24,386 bases of DNA, taken from contig CATBCG010000076.1 in NCBI GenBank assembly GCA_949502025.1, positions 1 through 24,386 on the forward strand, written 5' to 3'. The stretch is from MGBC131033 sp910585655 (lineage in GTDB: Bacteria; Bacillota; Clostridia; Lachnospirales; Lachnospiraceae). The notes beneath the pieces were generated by a model that made no database searches, was not told the origin of the DNA, and saw only the letters and a program-made list of their open reading frames with translations. Shown piece after piece: positions 1-9,300 of this stretch; the first letter of the stretch is position 1; each line of letters starts with the position of its first letter. Made by a program: the position numbers and the translations under genes.

Positions 1-12
1 CATACCTGACAT
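1..12 (-). CDS. 5' end of a gene leaving the window
   Basis: An ATG at 12-10 on the minus strand follows an AAAGGA ribosome binding site and a good promoter (46-74), so a gene very probably starts here and runs out of the window. Only four codons (M-S-G-M) are visible, so its product cannot be named. The ABC-F gene upstream ends at 232 on the same strand, but the dedicated promoter suggests independent transcription. Confidence 0.35.
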
Positions 13-45
13 ACCAATCATTTCCTTTCAAGAAGTATAGAAATA

Positions 46-74
46 ATTGTACACGATTGTGCAGGAATTGTCAG
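46..74 (-). promoter_or_regulatory. sigma-A-type promoter of the edge gene
   Basis: Minus strand: -35 CTGACA (74-69), a 17-bp spacer and -10 TACAAT (51-46). The element lies about 35 bases upstream of the ATG at 12. The geometry is right for a housekeeping promoter, with one mismatch to consensus in each hexamer. Confidence 0.5.
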
Positions 75-231
75 TTACTAAATATAATATATCAGATTTT
101 TTCTTTGGCGGATAGACATAAAATCGTGCGTTTACCGTGTCCCTCCAAACCCGCATACACACTGGCTTTGCCTATGTTTTGAAAAAAGTGGTCACACGTC
201 TGTTATTTCTAATTTTTTCAAATCTTTTTCT

Positions 232-1968
232 CTATCTTCCAGATTCATTCTCCCGAAGCCTTTTTGTAATCTCCCAAAACTCTGCTTCCAGCCGCTCCTT
301 TTCTTCCAGGGAAGGCGCGTGTCCCAACATCCCGGAAAGTTTCGCCTGACGCAGCTCCAGGCAGAGCCGTTCCTCTTCCCGTTTTTGTGCGGTTTGCCCA
401 TTTTCGCTGCCTTCCAGGCTCTGGTTTCCTTCCCGCTTCTTGCGCTCCGCCTTCCTCTCCTGCTCTTTTTCATACTCTGTCAGCGTCCCGGCGAATTTTA
501 CCAGACGTTTTTCCTCAATCATCACAAGCTCCTGCGCGGTATGACGTACAAACTCCCGATCATGCGAGACAAACAAGACAGCTCCTCCATATCCGACGAG
601 CTGACGCTCTAACGCCTCGATCGACTGCAAATCCAGATAATTGGTAGGTTCATCCAAAAACAGCACATTTGCCGGAGAAACGAGCAGCATGGCAAACGCC
701 AGTCTCATCCGTTCCCCGCCGCTTAAAACAGCCGCTTTCTTCCCCCAGCTATCCGGATCAAACAAAAGCCCTGCCAGCACTGACTTGACGGCTGCCGGAA
801 GCTGTACGCTGTCAGCCATTGCATTTTCCAGAACGGTTTTTTTAGGATCTATTTGGGAAAAATCCTGCTTTAACACTCCCAGTCTTGCCTTTGGCACAAA
901 TCGCAAAGCATACTCTGTCTGCGTCGTCTCCGATCCTGACACCTTCCGGCAGAGCGTATCCGCCTCCGCCCTATCCCTTTCATATGCTTCCTCTAACAAC
1001 CGTAACAGCGTCGTTTTCCCACTCCCGTTTTCTCCTAAAAGCGCCGTTCGTTTGCGGTTGCTCATAGAAAAACCAGTCTGTTCAAACAAGACCCGCTCCC
1101 CATAAGCAAACGTCAAATCTTTTAGCTCTAATACCCGTTTGCTCTCCGGTGGATCGGTTCGTTCAAACGCCAGCCGCATGAGCGCCTCCTGCTTTGGCTT
1201 TTCTTTGACTTCCATATGCTCGATCCGCTTTTTGATATTGTCTGCCGCCCGATTCATATTTTTTTGCTTTCCACTGCTGTTCCGCCCGGAAAAGGTCAGA
1301 AAATCCCGCAGCCTTGCCTCTCGAGGCGTCATATTTTTAGGGATTTTTACCATCCGTTCTGCCGATTCCCGCTTTTGCCGGTAGACCGCCTGCAGACGGC
1401 TCTTTTCTTCTATATAAGCTTCATAATCCCGTTCTGCCTTGTCCCGTTCCTCTCTCTTTTGCTGCTCATAATCCTTATAATTTCCCGGGTACAAATGCAG
1501 CTTTCCTTCTGTCACTTCCAAAATATGGGTGCATACCTTCGTCAGCAGATCCCGATCATGACTGATACACAAAAAAGTCTCTACCTGTCCTAACTGCTGA
1601 AGCAGACGTCTGATTCCTTCGCTGTCCAAATTGGCTGTCGGCTCGTCTAGCAACAGCACATGCCGCTCTTTTGCAAAGACTTCTGCCAGCTTCCGTCGCA
1701 TCTCCTCGCCGCCGCTTAAAAAGCATTCTGCATCGTCTGATGACGATTCTTCAAACTGCCTGCAATAAGCAATTCCGCCATATCGCTGCACCAATCCCTC
1801 CTCCGGCTCTAACTCTCCTGCAAGGATTTGAAACAACGTACTCTTTCCCGCTCCGTTCGCTCCTACTACCCCGATCCGGTTCCCGGTATAGACGGTCAGC
1901 TCCCTGACTTCTAACACCGTCCGATCGCCATATATTTTTTTTAGATTTTCCGCACGCAATAACAGCAT
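232..1968 (-). CDS. ABC-F family ribosomal protection ATPase
   Basis: A soluble protein of 578 residues with two ABC ATPase domains in one chain and no membrane segments, the layout of ABC-F proteins. Known members bind the ribosomal E site and either dislodge antibiotics or tune translation. Domain 1 has Walker A GANGAGKST, signature LSGGE and Walker B LLLDEPTANLD. Domain 2 has GENGSGKTT, LSGGERMRL and LFLDEPTNYLD. The two are joined by a long charged linker (the P-site tRNA interaction motif region), and the C-terminal tail is basic and coiled-coil-like. I chose the ATG at 1968 because GGGAGGG sits 5 nt upstream. A TTG 72 nt further up, directly after a leader ORF stop, lacks such a site. 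The regulated leader favours a resistance member (Vga/Lsa/CplR-like: pleuromutilin, lincosamide, streptogramin A) over a housekeeping one. That subclass is inference. Confidence 0.93.
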   Translation of the reverse strand: MLLLRAENLKKIYGDRTVLEVRELTVYTGNRIGVVGANGAGKSTLFQILAGELEPEEGLVQRYGGIAYCRQFEESSSDDAECFLSGGEEMRRKLAEVFAKERHVLLLDEPTANLDSEGIRRLLQQLGQVETFLCISHDRDLLTKVCTHILEVTEGKLHLYPGNYKDYEQQKREERDKAERDYEAYIEEKSRLQAVYRQKRESAERMVKIPKNMTPREARLRDFLTFSGRNSSGKQKNMNRAADNIKKRIEHMEVKEKPKQEALMRLAFERTDPPESKRVLELKDLTFAYGERVLFEQTGFSMSNRKRTALLGENGSGKTTLLRLLEEAYERDRAEADTLCRKVSGSETTQTEYALRFVPKARLGVLKQDFSQIDPKKTVLENAMADSVQLPAAVKSVLAGLLFDPDSWGKKAAVLSGGERMRLAFAMLLVSPANVLFLDEPTNYLDLQSIEALERQLVGYGGAVLFVSHDREFVRHTAQELVMIEEKRLVKFAGTLTEYEKEQERKAERKKREGNQSLEGSENGQTAQKREEERLCLELRQAKLSGMLGHAPSLEEKERLEAEFWEITKRLRENESGR

Positions 1969-1973
1969 AAAAT

Positions 1974-2017
1974 CCCTCCCTGTTTTTTCAAATAAGTTCC
2001 GTTTTTCAGCAGGAGGG
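1974..2017 (-). promoter_or_regulatory. ribosome binding site sequestering hairpin of the ABC-F gene
   Basis: Minus strand: CCCTCC (2017-2012) can pair with GGAGGG (1979-1974), the ABC-F Shine-Dalgarno, closing a roughly 32-nt loop. The same upstream segment, read as CCTCCTGCT (2016-2008), is perfectly complementary over nine bases to AGCAGGAGG (2177-2169), the Shine-Dalgarno of the leader ORF. The two pairings exclude each other, so this looks like a translational attenuation switch. The pairing is read from sequence; the regulation is inferred. Confidence 0.5.
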
Positions 2018-2040
2018 TTCCTGATTCTGTCCGCCAGCAA

Positions 2041-2160
2041 TCAGCCTTTTATGCTCCACGCAAAAAAGCCATACACAGAATACCCTAATAAAGCCTCATG
2101 TAGGCAAAGCTCGTTGTTCAGATAGCTTGGCGCACAGAATATACCGCATAAAGCTTCCAC
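2041..2160 (-). CDS. leader peptide upstream of the ABC-F gene (39 codons)
   Basis: A GTG start at 2160 follows the strong site AGGAGG (2174-2169) with 8 nt spacing. The frame runs 39 codons to TGA at 2043-2041, about 72 nt before the ABC-F start. The peptide begins VEALCGIFCAPSYL and ends GYSVYGFFAWSIKG, rich in aromatic and small residues and unlike any enzyme domain. Position, ribosome binding site and length fit regulatory leader peptides that precede many antibiotic-resistance ABC-F genes, where drug-stalled ribosomes alter mRNA folding. A second short ATG frame of 19 codons begins near the transcript 5' end (about 2254) but has no ribosome binding site. Confidence 0.55.
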   Translation of the reverse strand: MEALCGIFCAPSYLNNELCLHEALLGYSVYGFFAWSIKG

Positions 2161-2220
2161 GGTAAATTCCTCCTGCTATTTATTGCCAAAAGCTATCAAA
2201 TCAACATGACCCTCACCGTA

Positions 2221-2241
2221 CATACAGCTATTCTCTGTATG
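2221..2241 (-). promoter_or_regulatory. 5'-proximal hairpin in the ABC-F leader
   Basis: CATACAG and CTGTATG form a perfect 7-bp stem with a 7-nt loop, starting about 15 nt from the predicted transcript start. No U-run follows, so it is not a terminator. It may stabilise the leader RNA or take part in its folding switch. Confidence 0.4.
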
Positions 2242-2263
2242 ACCCTTTCTCTCATTTGTGTTT

Positions 2264-2292
2264 AGTATAAAGCAGATTGACAGATGTGTCAA
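2264..2292 (-). promoter_or_regulatory. consensus sigma-A promoter of the ABC-F transcript
   Basis: Minus strand: TTGACA (2292-2287), exactly 17 bp, then TATACT (2269-2264). This is near-perfect and predicts a start near 2257, giving a leader of about 290 nt before the ABC-F ATG. A strong constitutive promoter with a long structured leader fits control after initiation. Confidence 0.8.
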
Positions 2293-2293
2293 G

Positions 2294-2327
2294 AAAAACC
2301 GTCAGGTCGCAAACCACGACCTGACGG
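2294..2327 (-). terminator. Rho-independent terminator of the solute-binding protein gene
   Basis: An 11-bp perfect GC-rich stem (CCGTCAGGTCG with CGACCTGACGG, loop of 7) is followed on the minus strand by TTTTTC. It lies 41 bases past the stop of the solute-binding protein gene and directly before the ABC-F promoter, so it insulates the two units. Confidence 0.87.
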
Positions 2328-2368
2328 CTATGCAATAAAACTGTCCGGCAAAATGATTCTATTGTGTA

Positions 2369-4081
2369 TTACCTTGCATTATAGCGATCCAATGCCGCCT
2401 GCTGAATATCAATACATCTTTGCAGGTCATAGCTTTCCAGATCTGCCATAAACTTGTCCCAAGTATCCATTGATTCAGAGCCCATAATATAACGGACGGT
2501 CTGTTCGTCTACCAGAGTTCCAATCGCTGTATACAAAGAGTTGTACTCGTTTCCTTCTAACTCGGTCATAGATACCTGCGCCGGAATCACCCATTCCGTA
2601 GAATCCTGATCCCATACCGGCTGGCTGCACATCATCGCCTCATCGTTTCCTTCAAACATAGAGAAGAAACGACCCCAGTTATACCAGCCAAAGGAAGCAG
2701 TTCCCAACATATGGTAATGATAAGCGTCAGAACCAACGATTCCAACCTCATTATCGCCCTTTAAAATCCAGTCTGTAAAATGATATCCGTTTTCATCCTC
2801 GGTATAAGTAACTCCTTCTATTCCGTATTGGTTCAAAATCATACCTTCCTCGGTATAGAGGTAATCCAGCCAGCGACATGCCAGCTCCGGATTTTTAGAG
2901 GTTGCAGAAATAATAATCGGAGAACCAATCGCGCTTCCATTGTAGCCGGAGTAGGATTTATCACCTTTATTCAGGACAGGATTCTTTGCCCCAATCAGAT
3001 AAAAATTCTCATCGTCGTTAAAATGATAATCGGTATTAAGCAGATCCGCCGCATAACCCCATAAAGAAGCTCCGGCGCCAGCCTTGCCTGTCCCCATATA
3101 ATCATTAGAAGCAGCTATCTTTGCATCATTGGTCATAAAGTTCGGATCGATTAACCCTTCTGCATACCAATCCCGCATCATCTGCACATAGTCTTTATAG
3201 CCTGGCTCTGCCGGTCCGAATTTTACCGTTCCGTCTACCTGGAAAAACTCCGGCAAGATTCCATATGCTGTCATAAACGCGCCAAACAGCATTGTACCGT
3301 CGGATCCGATCATCAACGGAGCCTCCGCGCCAAACTGCTCCTTAAAGCCTTTGAGAGCCGCGTGCCATTCTTCAATCGTTTCCGGTACTTCCATATTCAT
3401 CTGATCCAGCCAGTCTTTCCGCACCAGAATACCGTCCCATGCCATTTCCTTGCCCATACCGTCGTTATCACCGTTTAAAGTATAAATACCGACCAGACGA
3501 CCGGAGTCGGTCTTTGTTCCTTTTGCCAGAGTCGGATCGCTGTTTAACCATCCTTTATAGGCTGGCATATACTGATCCACCAAATCGGTGACATCCAGAA
3601 ACAAGCCGTCGTCCACGCTCTTTTCCAAACCACCCGGATAAGTTACGTTATTCATTCTTACCATATCCGGAATGGAACCTGACGCCAGCATCAGACCAAA
3701 TTTCTCACTGGCTTCATTAGAACTGACAATATTCCAGTTAATATGGACATTCGTTCTCTTCTCCAGCTCCTGAATCGACGACATATCGTTGATATCGTCC
3801 AGATACTGATAATCTCTGGAAATCCAAAAGCTCAGTTCTTCTACTGTCTCAGCAAGTGGCAGCCCGTTCGCATTTTCATTGCCGGTATCAGAAGCATCCC
3901 CCTGATTATCACTGTCTTCAACATCGTCTGTTTTGTCTTTTTCGCTGTCCTGGTTGGTTTCACTATCATTCGTATTTGTAGGTGTCTTACTGTCGTTCTT
4001 GTTTTCCTTAGAACCACAGGCAACCAGTGAGCATACCATCACCAAGCAAAGCAGCAACGCCAACCATTTTGTCTTTTTCAT
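2369..4081 (-). CDS. extracellular solute-binding lipoprotein (ABC sugar uptake, LplA/YtcQ-like)
   Basis: A lipoprotein of 570 residues. It has a basic N-terminus (MKKTK), a hydrophobic stretch and lipobox LVAC with the lipidated Cys at residue 22, then about 50 residues of Asp/Asn/Ser/Thr-rich linker before the globular domain. The body resembles the large carbohydrate-binding proteins of LplABC/YtcQ-type importers (blocks such as ASGSIPDMVRMN and WDGILVRKDWLDQ). I chose the ATG at 4081 because AAAGGAG lies upstream and the signal peptide begins there. It follows the AraC sensor gene by 223 nt on the same strand and ends at a clear terminator. The partner permeases normally found next to such proteins are absent, so transport would need distant LplB/YtcP-like genes or a shared permease. 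A rhamnoside or other plant/host glycan ligand is inferred from the neighbours only. Confidence 0.93.
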   Translation of the reverse strand: MKKTKWLALLLCLVMVCSLVACGSKENKNDSKTPTNTNDSETNQDSEKDKTDDVEDSDNQGDASDTGNENANGLPLAETVEELSFWISRDYQYLDDINDMSSIQELEKRTNVHINWNIVSSNEASEKFGLMLASGSIPDMVRMNNVTYPGGLEKSVDDGLFLDVTDLVDQYMPAYKGWLNSDPTLAKGTKTDSGRLVGIYTLNGDNDGMGKEMAWDGILVRKDWLDQMNMEVPETIEEWHAALKGFKEQFGAEAPLMIGSDGTMLFGAFMTAYGILPEFFQVDGTVKFGPAEPGYKDYVQMMRDWYAEGLIDPNFMTNDAKIAASNDYMGTGKAGAGASLWGYAADLLNTDYHFNDDENFYLIGAKNPVLNKGDKSYSGYNGSAIGSPIIISATSKNPELACRWLDYLYTEEGMILNQYGIEGVTYTEDENGYHFTDWILKGDNEVGIVGSDAYHYHMLGTASFGWYNWGRFFSMFEGNDEAMMCSQPVWDQDSTEWVIPAQVSMTELEGNEYNSLYTAIGTLVDEQTVRYIMGSESMDTWDKFMADLESYDLQRCIDIQQAALDRYNAR

Positions 4082-4304
4082 TTTTCTCTCTCCTTTTCTC
4101 TTTTCTTTTTTACTGGAATCCTCCTGTCCCGCGGAACACAAACGCTCCTCCCAAGGAACGCTTCTCCGCTTGACGCTTTCAGCCTATCACGTAAGAAGAA
4201 ATTTTACTATGTTTGATTTTTTATGCTTTATAAAAGCAGCGTAAAAACGCCCTGTTCCCGGCATTTTCCCAGCAAAGAACCAAAAAAACGTTAAAAATCC
4301 GTAT

Positions 4305-6332
4305 TTACTCTCTGCCGCCTTTCCCTGCTATCATCGAACGATATTCTGCCGGAGTAACCCCTTCGATATCCCGGAAAATACGAATCAACGGACGCGTATT
4401 ATAATAGCCTACCTTATCCGCCGTCTCATTCACCGTATAACCTTCTTCCAAAAGCTTTTTAGCATTTTCCAATCGTACATAATCAATATATTCCATAACA
4501 CCGATATCCTTTTTTCTCTTAAACTTCTGCGTCAGGTTTGATTGGCTTAGACCAAACTTGTCCGCCAGCATTCCGCCTGATAAAAGTTTATCGGTATAAT
4601 GCTCCTCAATATATGCCGCTACCTGCTCTGCCAGACTCTTTTGCGGCGCCTCTTTTTTCTCCGACTCGACCTTCTGCCGTTTTCTCTCTTCCTTCTCCCA
4701 TTCCTCATAGAATAAAACAGAAACAGGTTCTCCTGTTTTTTCCCGGTACTGGTTTAACGCCACGATTTCCTGCCAGCATACCTGAATCCCTTCGCGACCT
4801 GTATGGACGCTGCTGATGGAAAAAGACATCACTACCTCGTAATGCTGCTGCAAAAAACGATCGATCTGTCTGGAAATGTTTTTCAGGTTTTCATAGCCTT
4901 TCTTATCCCCTCCATTCAGCAAAAAAACATAGGACTCCAATACTGCTGCCCCGTAAAAATGCCAGTTTTCAGAAAGCAATTCCTCCGCTACGTTTTCTAC
5001 TACAAAATATAAAAGCTTCCTTACCTCCTCCGGAATCATTTCACTTTCACTGTGTTCCCAGTCCCCCTTCACCTGTTCCAAATTGATGGAATACAGCAGA
5101 TATTGCCCGCCTGGCACATGTTCCTGGATCGTCTGCCAATCCTCCTCGCTGATCGAACTGTATTTATTTTTTCCATGCAGCAACCGGTAAAAGCAAATGC
5201 TTTTTTGCGTGCTAAGCTGCTCCATGCTCTCCTGCTGCCCCTCGAAATACCGCTCTAACAACGTTTCCACCAACTTGCGGATCTGAACGAACTCCGCCCC
5301 CTCTTCTCCCCGTCGGTTCATCTTCCGGGTCAGACTTAAAAGCTCTTTGACCGGTGCGTAATTTCTCTTTAAAAAATAAAAAGCCAGCCCGATGCCTGCC
5401 ACAAGGCAAATCAGCACATATCCTGCCAGAAGCCAGAGAACCCGTTTTATATCGCTTAAATACTGTTCCTTTGGAATCACCTGAAAAATAGACAGATGAT
5501 ACCGCTGCATTGGAAGTTCTAACATATAGCTGCCGTTATTTTGGTTATTGTAGACCTGTAGAACTTGCTCCGTCCCTGTCGGCGCATTGTTCTCCCGGTA
5601 GCTCTCCCAAGTCTCTTCCCAGTCTTCCAAATCCTTTTGCTCTTCTCCATACGACAGGTAATCCCCTTCCTGCCAAAGCATGGTCCAAATTCCATCCGCC
5701 TCTAACATTCCCCGCAATTTTGGCGCATACAGATAGACCAGTATCACAGCCTCTTGTTCCTCTAGGGAAGCGGTCGGCGCCGTACACGTTGTAAAAACCA
5801 AGCGGCTACTTTTTCCCCGCTTTACAAGATGCACGGTCTGATAAAGAGAGTCACCCAGTTCCCCAAAAAGCTGTTCCTTACTGCTGTGGAACCAATATTG
5901 AAACATCCCCTCGTCCTCTGCAAAAAACACACTTTTATTATTTAAAATATGTCCCGTCTGCGGAAAATACACATACAGTTCATCAATCATATCATTGGAA
6001 ATCAGCGCATTGGAAACGGCATCTTTTAACTGGCTTAAATTGACACGTTGGTTTAAATCATAGCTGCCTGCCAGATTTTCATGGAACAAGGCTTTCGCTC
6101 CACTGCTGTTTAAGATAGAATTTCCCATCTTGCCGATGGTATCAAAGGTTCCTTCCATCACTGCCTCTGTCCGCTCCATGGACTGCGCCCAGACCTCTCC
6201 TACCTTTTTCTGAATCACATTGATAGAAAAAACATAAATTAAAATTCCAAACAAAAAAGGAAGGAGCAGCAAGGCAAGATAAGAAATCAGCCACTGCACC
6301 CGGATGCTCTCCTTCCTCCATGGCAATCTCAT
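4305..6332 (-). CDS. membrane-bound AraC family sensor-regulator
   Basis: A protein of 675 residues joining an extracytoplasmic sensor to a DNA-binding domain. Transmembrane helix 1 is at about 13-37, an extracellular Cache-like region at about 40-295 and helix 2 at about 298-321. A cytoplasmic linker follows, and the last 100 residues are an AraC double helix-turn-helix (blocks ADKFGLSQSNLTQKFKR and ADKVGYYNTRPLIRIFRD, ending GVTPAEYR). Such one-component regulators usually control the adjacent sugar-binding and hydrolase genes. I prefer the ATG at 6332 because AAGGAG lies 10 nt before it. The ATG at 6356, just past the rhamnosidase stop, has no ribosome binding site. That site places it in one transcript with the rhamnosidase. 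The ligand is unknown, presumably a rhamnose-containing sugar. Confidence 0.92.
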   Translation of the reverse strand: MRLPWRKESIRVQWLISYLALLLLPFLFGILIYVFSINVIQKKVGEVWAQSMERTEAVMEGTFDTIGKMGNSILNSSGAKALFHENLAGSYDLNQRVNLSQLKDAVSNALISNDMIDELYVYFPQTGHILNNKSVFFAEDEGMFQYWFHSSKEQLFGELGDSLYQTVHLVKRGKSSRLVFTTCTAPTASLEEQEAVILVYLYAPKLRGMLEADGIWTMLWQEGDYLSYGEEQKDLEDWEETWESYRENNAPTGTEQVLQVYNNQNNGSYMLELPMQRYHLSIFQVIPKEQYLSDIKRVLWLLAGYVLICLVAGIGLAFYFLKRNYAPVKELLSLTRKMNRRGEEGAEFVQIRKLVETLLERYFEGQQESMEQLSTQKSICFYRLLHGKNKYSSISEEDWQTIQEHVPGGQYLLYSINLEQVKGDWEHSESEMIPEEVRKLLYFVVENVAEELLSENWHFYGAAVLESYVFLLNGGDKKGYENLKNISRQIDRFLQQHYEVVMSFSISSVHTGREGIQVCWQEIVALNQYREKTGEPVSVLFYEEWEKEERKRQKVESEKKEAPQKSLAEQVAAYIEEHYTDKLLSGGMLADKFGLSQSNLTQKFKRKKDIGVMEYIDYVRLENAKKLLEEGYTVNETADKVGYYNTRPLIRIFRDIEGVTPAEYRSMIAGKGGRE

Positions 6333-6360
6333 CTGCCTCACACTCCTTCCAGGCATCTAG

Positions 6361-9300
6361 TTATTTTACAAAAAATTCATAGCTTCCGGAACCGATTTCA
6401 AAGCATCTGCGCCCCGGCTGAGCGACGGTTTCCCGGATACCTTCTGCCTCTCCGACCGGCTGTCCGCCCTCTAAAATCACTGATTCTGCTTTTGCAGGCA
6501 GACGCAGACTGGCAGTCGTTCCTGCCGGAATCGTCATTTGATAGCGGTAGCCTTCCCCGCATTTTTCCCAGCGGCTTTCTACCCTGCCGCTGACTGTATC
6601 ACAAAAGCCCTCTGCCCAAGTCATCGTTCCGTCCGGGTCCGGAGTCGGACACATCGTAAAATGCGTAAAGCCCGGCGCCGTCTCTTCTCTCTTGATTCCC
6701 AGCGAATACATACACATCCAGGACGCAACCGCTCCGAATGAATAATGATTAAAGGAATTCATACTGTTGTTGCCACCAAAACCATTGTCCTTCGTATAGG
6801 AATTCAGCCGTTCCCAAATCGTAGTCGCGCCCTGGCGAATGGAATAGATCCAGGACGGATAGTCCCCTGCCTGCAGCAGACGATAGCTCTCTGCATCCTT
6901 ACCATAGGCAGAAAGCGCCTGACTGATCCACGCCGTTCCGATAAATCCGGTCATCAGAGAATACGGCGGTCTTGTCACGCCATCGTTGTCAATGTTTTCA
7001 CGGGCGCAGGCTTCTGTCAAATAGCGCACCGCATCTTCCACGACCTCTTCCGCAAAAATACCAAGCGCCAAAGGAACGGCATACGACGTCTGCGTATCCA
7101 TCTGATAGCGTCCGCTTGGAAGCTGCTTCGGATTCGGACTGGCTGCCGGAGCCATCATCGGCGCTACTCGGTTGCCTAACATCGCTGCTTCACTGGAAAA
7201 AGTCGTGCGGTGGGTTTGCGGATCGACATACGTTTTGTTAAAAAATGCCTTACGTTCGTTGTATTTTTCTCTGTAGTAAGCCTCATCCTCCGGATAGCCC
7301 AATACCTGTGCCGTCTGAGCCATTACCCATAGGTCATAGGCATGGTACACGCTCCAAAGAAAAGCCGGCTCGTTGTTGGAGTATTCCGGTCCTAACCAGT
7401 CTCCCAACGGTCCTTCGTTTAAAATCCCGGTTTCCGGATCAATCCGGGTATCCAAAAATGCCAGATATTGCTTCATCGCCGGATACTGCGCCTGCAGCAT
7501 ATCTAAATCACGGTATTGCAGATATGCTTCCCACGGTACGGTAATTCCGACGCTTCCCCAAAGCACGCCGCCAAAGCCGCCGCCTAAAGGAGCGATATCG
7601 GCAAACCGTCCGTTCTCTGCCTGCGTATCCCGCAGCGCTATCATATGCCTTTGCAAAAATCCTGCGCTGTCTGCCATATAAACCGCCGTTCTGGAAAATA
7701 CGGACAAGTCTCCTGACCAGCCCATCCGCTCGTTTCTCTGCGGGCAATCCGTTGGAATCGAAATATAATTATCCCGTAGCGACCAGCTAACATTACTCCA
7801 AAGCTGGTTGACTTCCTCGTTCGAGCAACGATAGGACGCGGACAGCTCCGGTACGGAACTGATTGCCACACCTTCAACCGCTTCTAACGGAAGCGCCTGT
7901 TCGATTCCGGTAATCTCAATATATTGATATCCATGGAAGGTAAATTTCGGCTCAATTACCTGCTCGCCGCCTTTGAGGATAACCTGATCCTGCGCCAGAG
8001 CGCCACGGATATTTTCCAACATCAACATTCCCTCATGACCTTTGTATTCTTCCATATCCGGATAGGTGATTTCCCCAAATCGGAGTGTCACACGCTGCCC
8101 CGGCTTCCCGTCTGCAATACGGATACGCGGCACGCCAGCCAGGTTTTGCCCCATATCATAAAGGAACACACCCGGACGCACCTCCGAAATCGAACGCGCC
8201 GTCAGCACGGTACTGGTCTTGACGCATGGACCAACCTGTCCGATCAACTTCCATTCGTCATACTCCACTTTTTCCACATCATCCCCAAACGGCGTATGAC
8301 GCACCTTCGTTCCCATATAAGCGTTATCCGGGCTTAACGTTACTTCCGCCGCCTGCTTCCAGGCGCTATCGTCAAAGCCTGGCTCCGTCCAGCCCTCTAC
8401 CAGAGTGTCCTTTGTCGTATCACAGACTTCGCCCTGGAAAAAGCCGCTAAAACGAATCGGACCGTCTGTCGTCAGCTTCCAGTGTTCCGGTTCAGTAGTC
8501 ACGGTTCGGCTGCTCCCGTCGGTATAAGTGACAACCAGCTTTGCCAGGAAAGAGCTTCGATCGCCAAAGAAGTTCCAGTTCGATCCGGTAAAGGAAATCG
8601 AACCGCTCCACCAGCCTTCTCCTAACATCACACCAAACGCATTGGCGCCCTTTTTCACCTGCCTGGTCACATCGTAGGTCTGATACATATGAGTTTTGTT
8701 ATACTGGGTCAGCCCTGGATTAAACCAATCGTCGCCAATCCGTTCCCCGTTCAAATATGCCTCGTATACCCCTCTGGCTGTAATATACAGTCTGGCTTTC
8801 TGCACTTCCTTTTCCGCTTCAAACTCCGTACGCAGCATCGGCACGCCATTTTTAGAGGTATCCTTTACCGCAAAATACCCTTCTGCACCACCGTCGCACA
8901 TTACTGCCGCTTCCGTCTCCTCATACAAAGCCGTACATGGCGTCCGGAAATTCCGCACTGTCACATGAGAAAGCGCAGCCTTCTGACCAGCCGGAACCTT
9001 CACGCCCAAATCACAGACGAGCGGAAAACTGATGAAATTGTTGCCTACACCTACTGGGTTTAAATTGACGCCCGCACTGCGAAATCTCGGCGGTCTCGGA
9101 TCATTCGGATCGATTTTATTCAACTGATTCTCTGCCGCTGTACCATCTAGGAAAAAGTCAAAAATCCCGTACTCTGCCCATAAATGATACGTATGTGTCT
9201 GATGGCAGTTTTCCCTGGTCAGCCCTTCGATCTCCATCGACTTTAACGGCACGTCCGCCCGATCGTCCGGATGGTAGCCTACCCGGTAGACATGCAGCAT

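Noticed and set aside
1969..2040. 24-residue N-terminal extension of the ABC-F protein from a TTG
   Set aside because: The homologous ABC domain begins at the ATG at 1968, which has GGGAGGG at ideal distance. The extension region contains the regulatory pairing instead.
2330..2355. Plus-strand sequence resembling the bipartite sigma element (TATGCAATAAAACT, then TGATT)
   Set aside because: Only a partial match, no gene downstream on that strand, and it lies in the 3' region of the solute-binding protein transcript. Chance similarity is likely.
5545..5787. Long open frames antisense or out of frame within the AraC, GH78, rsgA and ATPase genes
   Set aside because: They are by-products of codon bias in the real genes, without ribosome binding sites or recognisable domains.
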